64,000 nt of DNA from contig JALECJ010000258.1 in assembly GCA_023515745.1 (NCBI GenBank), positions 1,368,501 to 1,432,500 on the forward strand, given 5' to 3'. Source of the stretch: Amoeboaphelidium protococcarum (lineage: Eukaryota; Aphelidiomycota; Aphelidea). Under the pieces are notes generated by a model, which was given only the letters and a program-made list of their open reading frames with translations, made no database searches and was not told the DNA's origin. The position numbers and the translations under genes were made by a program. This document shows positions 33,231-47,163 of the stretch, piece by piece (the stretch's first letter is position 1; every line of letters begins with the position of its first letter).

Positions 33231-33811
33231 AATTTTTACAGTTACAATCGTTGAATCGTTGAAAATTTAACAGCTACAGTAGTAAATTCTTTAATATTGA
33301 GAGAAGGGGAAATGAAAAACCAGTCGGGAAAGAAGAGAGAACTTTCCCTCAAAGCATCTCAGTGTGAAAAACGCGTTGGAAACAGAGTTGGGAGACTTGG
33401 CTTCGCTTTGCACGGCATGAGACGTGTAAATGTTGAGCCCAAGCTTTAAAAGTTGGTTTGGCTCACTGGCTGACCAGATTCTCCATTCTGTTCCATAGTT
33501 GGCTTAAAATGGTTTTGAATTAAAAACTACAAGCCTTGGCTGGGAGGGGGATTTTTAATGCTCTGCCAGGTTAACTTGGTCCGCTTTCACCCATACTTGC
33601 CCAAAACTACAGTAGTCAGTTAAGCACTCTGTAAACTCTTTGTCGAGTTTTAACCTCAACAATCACAAAGTTTTGACGAGCGACTGTATTTTTGTGTCTA
33701 TCTGTCCATTTCTGATCTAAACGTTTTCTTTAAAACACCCTTCTTATTGATTTTCCGCCTTGCATCAAGTCGTTGTATATAACACGGACCTGTTAGTTTT
33801 AAGCGCACAAA
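33231..33811. promoter_or_regulatory. Divergent upstream region with ACGCGT
   Basis: 581 bp between the caspase-fold gene and CSN2, with AAAACGCGTTGG at about 33368-33379. No ORF of note. Assigned as shared promoter by position only. Confidence 0.4.
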
Positions 33812-35404
33812 ATGTCAGACTATGAGGATAATGATGATTTCATGATGGAAGAAGAAGAGGAGGAGGATGAAGATTATGGATTTGAATATGAAGATGAGGA
33901 TGAAGACAATGACTAGGCTATGCTTGATTCTGATGATACTCTGGTCCAGGTAGAGAATACTTATTATCATGCCAAGTCTGTTAAGGAGGAGAATCTAGAG
34001 TCTGCCGTCTAGTTATTTGCAGAGATTATGGACAAGAATGGTGGAGAAGGAGATCAGTAAGTTTCTGGTCCATTAGCCTAGTGGAGATTCAAGGCTATTA
34101 AGCAGATTGTCAAGTGCTTTGCTAGAATGAACACGCCAGGTGCCAGCGATAAACTTTTATAGTATTATACTAAACTATTGGATAAGACCAAGACAGTTTT
34201 ATAGACTTACGCGGAGAAGAGTATTGGTAACACGTTTGATTATGTCTGTAGTAATGTTGTGCAAAAGGAGTAGAACTAAACGTCGGAGAATGATGGCGAC
34301 TTTAACAGTGGGCAGTTTATCGCAAGGCTGGTGGAGACAACTTAATGCTCTCAATACTTTGTGCATTTATCGCAGGAGGCCAAGAGTAAGTTGTCGACGA
34401 AATTGCTTCTCAAGTTGGCCCAACATTAGCTTCATTCCATGCAGTTTGCAGATTTGAATTCTACTCTTACTCTATTGAAAGTACTTGTATTCCCATCTGC
34501 AGAATCGTTAAAGGCTTAGTAGAAGCTGCGTATGGACAATGATGTGCTGATGGATCCTTCAGTGTTCACACCAGCCACCTCATCGTTTGAGTAGTAGAGA
34601 GTGGCTAATAGCTAGCTGGACGTTCTGATAATCGAACTGTAGATGCACTCTATGAAAAGGGATCAGCTGTAAACGCGGCGGGTGTATTCGGAGTGTTAGA
34701 AGTTGTTGAAGAGTACCATTGCACACCCAAAGCTACTGGCTGTCATTCGTGAATGTGGTGGTAAGATGCGGATGATATCTAAAGAGTGGTAGGAGGCGCG
34801 TGTTGAATTCTTTGAGTCGTTCAAGTCTTATGATGAGTCTGGTGATCATCAGGGTCGATTGCGGTGTATAAAGTATTTGATTGTCGGTGCGATGCTTAGT
34901 GGCACGGAGGTGGATTTATTCTAAAGTCAAGAGATGAAGCCGTGGAAAGATGCATAGGATGGTGGAATTGACGTGTTGATTAAATTGCTAAGAGCATTCT
35001 AATCTAAAGATATACATTAGTTCTAATAACTGCTCTAATCTGGTCGCAGTTTAATTCTGGATGATGAATTTGTCAAGCCTTACATCGATTAGATTCTGGA
35101 TTACATGAGCAAGGATGTCATTATCTCTATGGTGGAATCTTTGTCATTTTAACAGCAGTAGATTGTGCCTATGCATGAAATACAGAAGCGTATTGGAGGT
35201 GATATCTCGATTGATAAAGTTCTGACACTCTGTCTATCCCTCATAGCTGATCAGTAGTAATCGATGGGGCATTTGAAAGTTGATCAATACGAGATGGCCC
35301 TGGTTCCGTGGTAGAATGACGATGATCCTCTCACCGCGTCTGTGAACAACTTGAAGTCTGCCATATCTGGCCTTATTGAAGCCACTGCTCAGAGGGTCAG
35401 TTGA
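33812..35404 (+). CDS. CSN2: COP9 signalosome subunit 2
   Basis: 530 residues in one exon. It begins with the acidic N-terminus typical of CSN2 (MSDYEDNDDFMMEEEEEEDE ... DNDQAMLDSDDTLVQVENTY), then YYHAKSVKEENLESAVQLF, a TPR-like helical array, and a C-terminal PCI domain (ALVPWQNDDDPLTASVNNLK at the end; FVKPYIDQILDYMSKDVI earlier). LRMDNDVLMDPSV and RECGGKMRMISKEWQEARVE match CSN2 rather than proteasome Rpn6. The complex removes NEDD8 from cullins. About 40 TAA/TAG codons are read as Gln; the standard code would break this gene into fragments. Confidence 0.93.
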
Positions 35405-35485
35405 TTGGATGAGATCATAAAATTGTATGCAAATTGAACATTACTATTATTGTAAACTTGGGGATTAACTCATTCTTTAATTCAT

Positions 35486-37306
35486 TCATTACACCCACTC
35501 GTAGGTATTATCAATAAATTACGATTAGAAATCATCATCATTTACAAGCGATTAATTATTGCCTAGCAGATATCCAACACCACGTCTGATCCATTCAGTC
35601 CAAGAGTATCCTGCGTCAATCCAGCCATCTTGAACTAAATCGTCATACGATAACGCTGTCCATGAAGGATACTTTGTCATTATGCCAATTTAGTTCACGT
35701 ACTCTTCCAACTTTCTAATTATGCTCGACACCGTGATCAGCTCCAATACAACATACAGCATAGAGAATAGAACAATCCACAGAACGAATTTAATCCATGA
35801 GGCAATCTGAGGTATATTCACCTGCTATTCAATAACAATGTCATCATTCTTGGCAATGAACTTTAGAGGAATACTCTCCTACAGGATTAAAAGTTCTTCC
35901 TACAGCGTATAAACAGTCTTTTGAAGCTAAACTTCTCTCTTTTGAGACTCTTAAAGCATCTGTTTCAACTGCTCCATTTATGATCCATCGCCAGTGGATT
36001 ACTGATTAGAATGAGATTAAAACAACTACCTCAATGACTCCCTGCTAATACTGCTAAGAAGACTCAGCTTTCGCTCATGATGATTACTGTGATGTCCAGC
36101 TAGCAGACTCTCTTCATCCATGTGCTCTTCAATCAACGAAGAGGTGACCACCTTCTCCTAAGCCAACGCGTCCTTAGATCCGAATCCCTCATCTTCAACC
36201 ATCACCATTCCACGATCATATTCAGCACTCAAATCCGCATCTAAATCTTTATCTTTATCATCATAAGACAAACTTTACAAGCCACGCAGTTCGGAGGTGC
36301 CACATTCCGAACCAGATAGAGATACATCAGCAGCAGGTGACACTGAATCTTTGATGCAGTTCATGTTAGACGCTCTTACAGGACTAACATTAAAGTTTAA
36401 ACTTTGTTACAACTGCCTGCTATCTTGATCAAAAGATATTCCATTATCATTACCATCATCATCAATTTCAATCAAATTGGCCCTTTCCACAGCAGATTGC
36501 TTTGTACAGTTCAAAAGTGTCTCTTTGCTGGACATTCTCTCTAAAACTTTAGGTGATGTCTCGTGATTTAAATTAGAATTACCAGCTATGGACTGACTTC
36601 TGAACAGGGAACTATTAGATATTTTCCTAGCCAGAGAACTAACTGCAGATAATTAATGATCATTGGAAGGATGCGCAGACGAAGATAGACCCAGACCAAA
36701 ACTTAAACAAGTTCTTTTACCGGTCCCAGTATTAGTGTTGATGCTATGATGAGAATACAACAAGGAGGATGCAATAGGTAACTTACTGCCGCGCCTGGAA
36801 GAAGATTAAGACGGTTTAGAATCTAGATTATTAAAATCCTGGTCAATATGTCTTCCAATCTGATGTGAAGACGACGACTACGATGATTGCAAAAGAGTTA
36901 CATTATTAGCAAAGTTCTCAGCGCCAACACTGCTCAGACTTCCACTCTAGCTTCTCAGAGACGGTGCATGACGAGGGGAGATTTTCTGAGCCAGTTTCAG
37001 CAAATCAAGTCTCATAGAATGGTAGTTCTGATCATCATCATCAGCAGCAGCAGAGAACTAATAAGTATCAGCCTTTCTATTTGATTATTTCTTAAAAGAT
37101 GAATCTTGTACATTGGCACTTTAAGATTTATAAATTTGATTAACAATTTAAACTTCTTGTCCAAAAGGCTCATTGTTAGCAGTGCTTCCACTCCTGTTAG
37201 TAGCAGAAGTTGCAAAAGAGATTGAGGACATTTCAGGTGCAATAGAGTAGGAAGGCTAATCTTCGGCAGGGCCAAAAGTCAATGAATGATCCTCCATAGA
37301 ATCCAT
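35486..37306 (-). CDS. Unknown tail-region transmembrane protein with coiled coil
   Basis: 606 residues, open from ATG 37306 to TGA 35488-35486 with many TAA/TAG as Gln. The first about 430 residues are Ser/Asn/Asp-rich and look disordered. A coiled coil follows (MEQLKQMLQESQKREVQLQ, TVYTLQEELLILQ), then one hydrophobic helix (IKFVLWIVLFSMLYVVLELI), and a C-terminal part of about 85 residues with several Trp (YPSWTALSYDDLVQDGWIDA, YSWTEWIRRGVGYLLG). This suggests a membrane protein with a large cytosolic or nucleoplasmic N-terminal region. No family recognised. The well-ordered Trp-rich tail is the best place to look for homology. Confidence 0.7.
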
Positions 37307-37707
37307 TATAAAGAAATAGAATATCAACTAAATATCAATGAATAATTGCAGGTGGGAAGTGCAAGTGTTGTAACAACTAAACAACTTCAATATAATACAC
37401 GTTTGAAGGGAAAAGAGAACGCGGGAGAATTCGCGTCGGGTGAAACAGAAAATAAAAATTGAAACTGAAACTGACCGATCCAGTCAGATAAAGTCTCCTC
37501 AGTTGTTATTATTATAGGCGATAGTACATCAAGTTATACATCAGAGTGATCATGGATATATCACCGTCAGAAGTATTGCACTTTGATAGGCATTATAGGC
37601 ATTTGGCAGAGACAAAGAGGTAAACTTTGCAGAGGTATAACAATTATAGCTATAGTATTTTATATAATACTTCTTCATTGATCTAATATCGCAATATAAA
37701 GTATATC
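37307..37707. other. Intergenic, no gene seen
   Basis: Upstream region of the preceding minus-strand gene and 3' flank of NXF1/Mex67. AT-rich; nothing further recognised. Confidence 0.5.
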
Positions 37708-39971
37708 TCATTGCTTCTGCATGAATGCTTATGGAGGAATTCTACCTAGAGCCTTGGCTTGTTCAAAGGCTTATAACGCGCGTTGAGGATCCCAGCTTTG
37801 TTCATTCAGACACAGCACACTAAACTCGAGATTCAGATTGGTGTGCTGACTAAACTATTGTGCCAATTGCATCTACTCTGGAGACAGCTGCGGTGCGGTA
37901 TTTTCATTAACCGTGGGCTGTGGCTACGCACTAGAAGAAGGAGAAGAAGCGGCAATCACAGGTGGACATTTGGCAACTTCACGCACAATGGATAAGTCAT
38001 CAACCATCTTCAGAGAACTTCTACTGGACGCGGATGGTCTCTAATACCGTCCACCTCTACCCCTACTCCCATGTGTGACTGCTTGTCTTTAAAATCTCTC
38101 CTAAATCTTGACAATTATATCATCATCCAGAGCGGGCCTGATGCAAAGCATGTCATTAACAATCTATACAGGCCAGCTCTGAGTCTGGAAAGCCTTTGAT
38201 TCAACTGGTGCTGGAATCAAGACAAAGCATCGATCATAGTGTCTTTTCAATTTGGATTAAACTACATCGCAATGGACAGCAGATTAAAGTATAATGTACA
38301 AGTAGTTTAGTTAATAGATAATTCAGGAACGGAAAGCTTACCTTCTGTATATATACCAGAGAATCTAATGTGTAATCTAGCAAGACCGGATGCAGTCTAC
38401 GCAGGGGTCTACCAACAATCTGAGACGAGAACAGAGAAATCGTGCGCAGTCTGAGGCAGCAGTCCCAATGCATGAACTATATTCAAAGGGCCAATTTACA
38501 GAGTATCGACAGTGGAGCCAGACGATATAAACTTCAGATTATGATTGTTCGCTATCCATTCATTAGCCTTCTGCCTATTACTAGACCGAGTGATCAGAGA
38601 CGATTCGGATTCTGTTTTTATAGTATCTTCCACTTTTGCAGTCACCTGGTCAATAATAGACAGCGAGAATTGACTAACATCGGCGGCATAAACATCCAAC
38701 AGCTACATTCTATCAGTGTCAAACAGATGCAAATACTTTTACAAAAATTAACCAGCCGTCTACTGTGTCAATTCAGTATCAAAGAAACTGCCCAACTACT
38801 GCAGAGGAAGTTGAACAGATTACTATGCAGACTGCCTCTGAGCTTTATTCTGTTACAGCTGAGAACCGTCATGAACATTCAGCGGCTACGGTTACCTCTC
38901 AATAGGCACAGTATCCAGAATATGCAGTTGCGAGAGAGCCTGACCAATCTGCAAACGATATCGTAAATTCTACACCTGATCATTATCATGAGCAATAGGA
39001 TTACCACTCAGCAACAATTCCCTCAATTACTTGAGACCACCATGTCCATTCTTACCACCAAGCACATCCTCAATACTTTTTATGCTGATGATATCATTCT
39101 AAGCCAGTGACAGATTCGGCAGATTAGGAAGATATGCAGAGATTCCAGCTATTGGTGAAAGAGACTTTAACTGATTATGAGCCAAGATAAGAGTCTATAA
39201 ATCCGGCGAATTATCTGCTAAAATCTTGAACAGTGCATTGAAGGCACCTGCATCCAAAGTCTATAACTTTTACATTAAAAGCGGCACACTTGCAAGATTA
39301 GATAAATCACACAACTTCAACTCGGCATTATATCGAGATTAAACAAAATCTCTCAATAGCGCAATAGAATCTGGCGTAGTCAAATGCTGTGCAATCTACT
39401 TGATATCACCACCGCTCTCACTATTCTCCTTAATCACAACTTGCAACTTTTATGGACCATACGAGTATCCATTGATTCTCATTATCCCGGCAACTTACTA
39501 CTTATTACCGAGCACAGTGATCATACCATTCGGACGCTGCAATGTCTTGACAATTCTAACACCACCCCTGCACTTGTTCTCCAGCCAGGACGTAAAATGC
39601 TATCTGTCCACTGATCTCCACTAAAAAGCTGGACTGACAGATATGTAAACACTGGATTCCACATCGTAATCAACAACTACAGATTCAGTGCTACCTCTTG
39701 ACGAGCCTTGAGCGGATTTTCTACCCATATAATATTGCGAATTATTAATTAATATCAAAATAAGAATATTCCAAATTAAGGTTCAAATTTACGGTCTTCT
39801 ATTGCTGGGCGGACTACCTCTTGCACCACCACCACCGCTGCTATTAGGCTAATCTCTAGGATGGACCTAACCACCGGTTCTACTTCCATTAGCAGTGCCA
39901 AAATCTAATCTAGATGCTATAGATGGCTACTAACTTGAAGATCTAGATGAATAATTTCGTCCGCCAGGCAT
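37708..39971 (-). CDS. MEX67: mRNA export receptor NXF1/Mex67
   Basis: Three exons (39971-39793, 39720-38342, 38261-37708; introns 72 and 80 nt) encode 703 residues. After a Gly/Ser/Arg-rich start comes an RNA-binding region, then leucine-rich repeats (LQTLILAHNQLKSLSPIAG, LPNLSLAQNDIISI, LRELLLSGNPI). An NTF2-like domain follows (FLQKYLHLFDTDRMQLLDVY ... FSVLVSDCW ... HYDRCFVLIPAP), then a linker and a TAP-C/UBA-like end (LEFSVLCLNEQSWDPQRALQ, AFEQAKALGRIPPQAF). This order is diagnostic of NXF1/Mex67, which with its NTF2-like partner carries mRNA through nuclear pores. Intron 2 interrupts the NTF2-like domain, and splicing restores the RCFVLIP strand. Confidence 0.94.
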
Positions 39972-40669
39972 TACACTATGAGCGATGGAGTATTTAGCAA
40001 TGATGATATTATAATCCAGATAAAGATGAGTGACTGATCTGTTGAAAGACTGAATTTAACGACAAAGAGGAAAAATGAAAACGATCTCACGTACAGAGAA
40101 ACAAGCGAAATCAAATTTATGAACCGAGTATATTTACAACAAGCAGCAAGAGCTAAGAAAATTATGGTTTATCCTTCAATCTAATGTGTTAATTTAGTAT
40201 TTGATTTCTCACTTGACTATACCAATTCTGAAGCAAATCAGAACGCTACTTTTGGGCTTTCCCACGATCAACTATGGACTTTTACTTATCCAATTGGTAT
40301 CGATCCTCCAGCAATTAGATTTACATCGCAACACCACCACGTCAAACCACATCACGATCTGTCATGGATGAGTATAAGAGGCAATCCAAAGTTGCTTTCA
40401 AGAAGGCGAAACGCTCCAAGAATTATCAGTTGCTAATAATAAACTTATTCAAAGAGGACTTGATATTGTTTCTTACTCAACACCATATGAAATTAGCTGC
40501 GTCTGAAACAGAATATATTTCATCCAATAAGGCTAATGAAACTGCGCTGCGTTACACATGCAAACTGAAAATATCAATAATCAACCGGCACGTCAGCCAT
40601 GAAACAAATCAAAGAAATCAATGTACAGTATAATCAGGAATTTCAATAATAAAATATCCAATTATATAT
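39972..40669. other. Intergenic, with one doubtful small frame
   Basis: Upstream of NXF1/Mex67 and 3' flank of the Abp1 gene. A plus-strand frame from ATG 40364 (MDEYKRQSKVAFKKAKRSKN, very basic) runs about 90 codons to a TAA and, with Gln reading, on into the antisense of Abp1. No match is recognised; a short spliced gene here is possible but unsupported. Confidence 0.35.
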
Positions 40670-42691
40670 TCAAACACGCTCAACGTAATTAGCTGGGAAA
40701 AGACCAACTCTTCCAGCCACATCGCCAGACCACCAATCCTCAGTCACTACTTGAACACTCTGAATTAAGTCGCCTTCCTTGAATGAGATCTCATTTCCTT
40801 CTGTCGCGTCATAGTCGTACAGTGCACGGACAGTCATTCCGGCAGAAGTAGCTGCAGCAGCAGCATCGTGAGGAACTGCTTACTCTACTGGCGCTACTAC
40901 CGGATGGCTAGCAGCTGGTGCTGCATCTGACTTGACATACTCAACATAATTAGCAGGGAATATACCGCTACGTTCTACTGTCACACCATCAGCTGCCATT
41001 ATTTCACCGAACCACCAACCGACATCCAATTCCTAAACATTGTGTACAATCTAACCTTCTTTCAGGGATAGCTCATTAAACTCGGCAGCATCGTAATCAT
41101 ACAGAGCTACAACCGTGTTTGCAGCAGCGGAGGCCTGGTGAGTATTAGTTGCAGCAGCTTGCTACTCTTGTTCTTGCCTCAATTTCTCAGCCGCTTCTCT
41201 CTCCTACTACTCTATTCTCTTTTACTCTTCCAGTTGTTGACGACGTTGTTGCTCTGCAGCTTCTTGCTGCTCTCTTGCAACACGTTCCTAATCAAGTCTC
41301 TACTATTCCTACTCTTGCTGTTACCTTTTCAACACTTCACCTGAAGAAGAAGAATCATCATTCCAGTCCTCTTAATTCTGGGCCTACTGACTAGTGCTAT
41401 CAATAGATTTCTGACGCAAAGGAACCTGAGGTGCAGCAGACTATAAAGATGTAGGAGCACCGAATCTTTTAGCAACTGGTGGAGCATTACTTGGAACACT
41501 TTACTGCTATTAGGAAGGTGTATTTACAGACATGGATTCAAACTTTTTCGCAATAGATCCTGGTGCTGCAGACGCAGACTATGAAGAATAATCTTGTGAC
41601 TAATTCACCAAATTATCTCTGCTGGAAGCCACAGCTCCACTACCCCACTTCTTGACAGGAGTTCCAGACAAATTAGATTTACTGCCGGATCTTGATCTTG
41701 ATTCCAGCTCCTGCTGTTTGGTCTCCTTTTCTCTTTGAGCCCACATATTCTTCACACTACGAGCCTACTTGGAGACATCGTCAGGTACTACAGCTGCCGT
41801 ACTTGATGAACTCACAGCATCAGGTCTCTACTGCTGCTACTTCTGTTCAGATTCCCTTTACTAATGAGCCTGGCGTTCAGCTTCTTCACGTTACTTTTAC
41901 TCCATCTCCCGCTACTTCTACATTCCCTTTTAAGCAGCGTCTTACTCCTGACGCTACTTCTGCATCTACCAATCTCGCTCCTTCTGTGCCAACTTCTCCC
42001 TCTCCATCAACTCCTTCTCTCTGGCATCACGTTCAGCTCTAATCTTAGCAGCAGAGTTCATTGCAGCATCGTTGGCAATAATGGATCCACTATTGTTCTC
42101 AGATGAGGAGTCAATTTTATTAGATGCTTTTATAATCTCCGGTCTCTAGTAATTAGATCCAGCATTAGCCTTCGGGCCTTCATCGACAATGTCTTTGCGC
42201 ACATGCTTCAAATCCTACTACTAATGGCTGTACTTGGCACCCGAGGAATCTCTAACTTTCTTCATGATTGCCCGAGGATTAACGTCGTCATCAGTTCTAG
42301 CCTAGATTTCAACATGGTAGCCTTTAAGCAGTGTTCTGACAGCAGCCAAATGAGAGGCAATGAGAGCCTTCTTCTACACAGGTACACCTTCTCCCACCCA
42401 GCTGATGAACACAAACTTCTCCATTCCAGAGCCTCCTCCACTTGTCTTGCCCGTTCCATCAGCTCCATCATCAATGACTCTAACAAAGGCGTACATAATC
42501 TTGCTCGACTCAAAACTATCCTCCAAATCCAATAGACCACCACTTCCAGAGCTATGAAGATTCAGTGCATTGGACTGAGCACCACTTCCATACGTGAACA
42601 GCACCCAATTAGTAATAGCATCGCTATACAACACTGATTGATAAGCCTTCTTCAACGTTACTGAATTAGTAGAAAGATCAACTTGCTCCAT
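40670..42691 (-). CDS. ABP1: Actin-binding protein Abp1/drebrin-like (ADF-H + two SH3)
   Basis: 673 residues, one exon. Residues about 1-145 are an ADF-homology domain (VTLKKAYQSVLYSDAITNWV, KFVFISWVGEGVPVQKKALI, SHLAAVRTLLKGYHVEI) that binds F-actin. The middle is a Lys/Glu/Arg/Gln-rich coiled coil with dense TAG/TAA Gln codons. Two SH3 domains end the protein (about 527-585: VVALYDYDAAEFNELSLKEG ... GIFPANYVEYV; and 619-673: VRALYDYDATEGNEISFKEG ... GLFPANYVERV). Abp1 links the Arp2/3 actin machinery to endocytosis through SH3 ligands; verprolin-type proteins are part of that network. The in-frame upstream extension to 42910 is unlike the family and was not used. Confidence 0.94.
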
Positions 42692-43012
42692 ATTATTTAT
42701 TTTACAATACAATTCAACAGAGCTAATGATTTCAGTGACAAAAATAAATAAATAAATCAAGGTAGTCCCGAAAAGTTCAGACTGAAAGACAATACAGTGA
42801 GAACAATTGAAATTTCCTGACAACAAGCGGAATAATGAAGAGAGAGAAAGAAACGGAGAGAGAGAGCTCGTGACGGTGAGCGAAACGATCAGGCGCCTCA
42901 TTTGATTCAAACACAGTCGAGGCCGTTGTCTCCTACATGAGTGTTACATTTATGCTGAGACCATAGTATAATTGTTTACTGATCTTAGTAGTATTTTTTA
43001 TTTTATCATGTT
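42692..43012. other. Intergenic, purine-rich tract
   Basis: Upstream of Abp1. It contains an AGAGAGA-rich stretch near 42837-42870. No gene seen. Confidence 0.45.
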
Positions 43013-43537
43013 TCATACAAGAGTGCTGTTAACGATGATTACAATGATAAGAACGAGCATTGAAATGGACATGACACCGACTACACCGCGAGAACTTGGG
43101 AACAGACCCTTGACCATCAGTGCCTGTGCATAGTAGTACCGAATGGTTCCGAGGATGAGAAATACCAAGCCAAGAGCCATGAATATAGTACCAAGAATCA
43201 CGCCACTCTACGTGTTTGCCGCCGTAGATGCACGAAACAGCTGTACAATAGCGACACCCAGAGTAAGCATGCCCAGCGATGTTCTCAGATAGGCTAGAAA
43301 TGTTCGTTCATTAGCCAGATGGTCACGAGCGGTCGCGCCTTTGTTCTACAGCAGATACGACGGACTGTACTTGGCGAGTAGTCGAATGAACCAGGATGGA
43401 GCAGTTGACTTTCTAGTTGATCGTGTCCTTCGTCGACTTGCCTACTCTCGCTATATTATAGCACCCTCTTAATCTTGCTGTGGGTATTCTTGCGACAGAA
43501 TCTAATCTTTTGACGCTGGAATCTGTTCAGTTTCCAT
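43013..43537 (-). CDS. DUF202-family small membrane protein
   Basis: 174 residues. A Gln/Arg-rich cytosolic start is followed by TARDHLANERTFLAYLRTSL, the hallmark of DUF202 (N-E-R-T-x-L-x-x-x-R-T). Three hydrophobic helices come next: LGMLTLGVAIVQLF, VILGTIFMALGLVFLILGTI and VGVMSISMLVLIIVIIV. In fungi this domain also forms the membrane anchor of VTC polyphosphate synthase subunits and of the small Vtc1-like proteins; this gene is a stand-alone copy with no SPX or VTC core. An ion- or phosphate-handling role at a vacuole-like membrane is a guess by family. Confidence 0.88.
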
Positions 43538-44092
43538 TTTAATTTTAAAAAAGTGTTTTTACCGTTAAATCTATGAGAAAAATTCGTTTTATTGTTTGAC
43601 TTGAGAACGAACGAATCAGTCCAAATATACAGAAGGCGTTTACGACCATTGGATCACTGAAATACCACTGAAGAAAATAATTTATTAAAGGCAAATGAAA
43701 ATGTAATGAATTGTAACTTTAAGGGATTGCAAAAGTCTTGTTCGTGATCACGGCAGAGAGGAATAAGCAACGTGGTGGGATCCGCATTCCGCGTCTTGTA
43801 ACTTTGCTCATGAAGGATATCAAAAAGATTATCCATATTAAATAAATTGATTTTATACCAAATGTTAATGAGTTGAGTACATCATCAACTAAAAACTTGA
43901 AACGGAAAGAATGACGAATGTTGAAGCATGGACGGTTCCCTTTTGAATTTCATGCGCTCGCCTCCACTAATGTTCCCCTTACGATTTTAGTCGATAATTA
44001 AAACGATCATTTCGTGAGGTGTAATTCTAATTATACATTCAGAACGGTACAATTAGTCGACAGTGTTCGAAAGAAATATTCATTCTTGGGAT
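43538..44092. other. Intergenic, one short unassigned frame
   Basis: Divergent gap between the DUF202 gene and the GATA factor. A 60-residue minus frame at 43654-43836 (MDNLFDILHEQSYKTRNADP) ends in TGA and is unrecognised. Likely noncoding. Confidence 0.4.
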
Positions 44093-46285
44093 ATGAATTA
44101 GCAGCGGGATGTTAATTTCTATTCCAACAATGATAATGATGATGGTGACGACAAGGTGGAATCGTACAGATCAAAGTTGCGAAAGTCGAGCGAGAGTGCA
44201 GAGACAACGTGGAGATTACACAGCAAAACTGCTAGTCTGTTTGGAACCGAGTCTCTAAGATTGGAGAATATGGCTTGGCGAATAATGTTTAAGTAGAAAA
44301 AGGGTGAAAGTATTGATAACAGTGCAGTCGCTGATACCGCTTCGATGACTTAATATGCTCAGAAGCGCTCCGCAGTTACTGGCTCTGTTCAAACTCAGCC
44401 ACACAGAGCGGGCGATGATAAAGATGGAGGAGAGTAGACGACGATTTTATCATCGAAAAAATCAATTGATGCTGAAGATCAAACTGTGGACACGACGCGA
44501 TCAAGATTATCCCGAAACAGAAAGTCTAAAAGTCCAGACCGTGGCCGTTTGTAACAAGAGTTGTCATAGCAACGCGGTGATGTTGAACACTCTGCTTCCC
44601 CCGCACAGAGTCAGCAGACAAGCGGACGGCATCAAGAGCTTTGCTAAGCGACGACTGAGTTTAGTCATGACAACCCTGCGACGTATGCCATGCTGAGCAA
44701 TTAAACTGCTCTCCACTGTTTGACACCCCAGATATCTAATTCTGCAGTTGCACAAGTTTCTATTCAGTAGTCTCAACTTTAAAAGATGCTCAAGGGATCT
44801 GATACTAAAGTTTTAGATAGTATCTTGTAGACTATAGGCATTGATGATCAGGATTTTGCTCTGCTGGATCAGGTTGAGAATTAGATGCATCATTCCCTGT
44901 ACTCTACAGTCACTGGAAGTTCCGCATAGCTGTAGACATCACTACCATTGCCTTAATAGATTCCATAATAATCTTAATAGTCCCTGATTGATTAGTAGTT
45001 GAGAAATTTATGGCAGATGCAGAATTAATAGTAGCAGTAAAGATTGTAATCTTAGCAATTGAATGCTCTCTATTAAATGCAGCTTGAACGTTAAATCTCT
45101 CTGGCGAATATTGGTGCTGGTACTGAGAAGATGACTTAATCATTGCCACAATCTTTATCTATTGTTGATCCATTGCAAAGTAGCGGTTAACAATCGTTGC
45201 AGGGTGATTCGCTATTATAATCTTAGTTTATAAAAACGCGACCATTGTCACTGATGTGCTATAGCTGTAAAGTGATCTCATCCTGTCTTTGGCATAAGTC
45301 ATTCACTACTCCAGTTATCATCCTCTGTAATGACTGCGTCTAGATGTTCTCCAGATAGAATGCTTCTCCACAGCAAAGCTCTGCGGTGCTTCCGAATCCA
45401 TAAAGAAAAGTTGAATCAAGAAATACGTAATAGTCGCCTAAGACATCTGTCAAGCCAAGCTTTGCCAAACTGAGCACATACACATAGTTTGATTAATTGC
45501 AGCTTCGGAACAGCTCTCAGTCTGACAATAAGAAAAGTAAAACCATTAAGAAGGAATTTGAGAGTGACTTTGGCCAGGCAGAAGAAGATTAAGGTGAGTA
45601 GACAGTAGCGGATATTGATGATGATGATGTCTCAAGCAGAGTTAGTTCTGATGAAGAAGAAGAGGAAGAACAGGCGCCTGCAGCTCTGTCATATAATGAT
45701 CAAGACTACACTGTCATACATCAGAGTGTGAACCCAAATCATCTGGTGTCCAGAGTGAAGAATTAGAGCTCTCGCGTGAGAAGTCTGTCAGCCATGACTA
45801 AAATGTCTTATGCGACAGAGCGACCCCAGATTAGTACTTCCAGTCGTGGTAGTAGCAGTGGTAGTAGCAATGTCATCAATAACAGTAGTAACAATGATAT
45901 GTGTCACAATTGTCAGACTCAAGTGACACCGTTGTGGAGAAAAGGTCCACAAGGTGAGAATTGGTGCAATGCGTGTGGCCTGTACTATAAACTGCATAAT
46001 GTCATTAGGCCCATCAGTATGAAGTCGTCAGTAATAAAGAAACGCGTCCGTAGTAGCTCGAGTACTTCTGCGCAAATGTCTGCTCAGCAACAAAAGGATG
46101 TCTCTGCGTCTGGTCTCCATAGGCAGCACTCTGCGCACAATTAGTAGCAATACCCGTAATAAGACAGCTCTGCTTCTATACCGAGTGGAGTTGATAATAA
46201 TAACAGTAATATTAATAACAACAATTAAAAGTATAAAAAGAAGCGCGAGAAAACAGTTGGATTTATGCCAATCTTGGATGAATGA
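44093..46285 (+). CDS. GATA-type zinc-finger transcription factor
   Basis: 730 residues in one exon, ending GAT GAA TGA. A long disordered N-terminal part includes a Gln-rich stretch in which most glutamines are TAG or TAA. An atypical four-Cys motif appears at about residues 405-435 ([23 protein letters not shown]). The GATA finger is at C604-x2-C607-x17-C625-x2-C628 ([28 protein letters not shown]), the 17-residue-loop type of fungi and animals, followed by a basic stretch KKRVRSSSS. It should bind GATA sites. The first motif may be a decayed second finger. Target genes cannot be inferred. Confidence 0.92.
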
Positions 46286-46483
46286 TTTAAATATTGATAT
46301 TTCGGCAGTGAGTGGCACGGTACTATAGAATTATAATTTGCATTTTTAATTTGCATTTTCTAAAGCGATTTGTGCCACTTTGCTTTCATCAAAATTAGAT
46401 CATGTATTCAGTCTAGCGACATGGTATAACAATCAAACGATAATATATATATTAGGGAACATGAACATGATGAAGATGGGATA

Positions 46484-47163
<680 letters not shown>

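Noticed and set aside
38442-38966. 174-residue plus-strand frame
   Set aside because: It lies antisense to NXF1/Mex67, which has full domain support; the frame has no motif.
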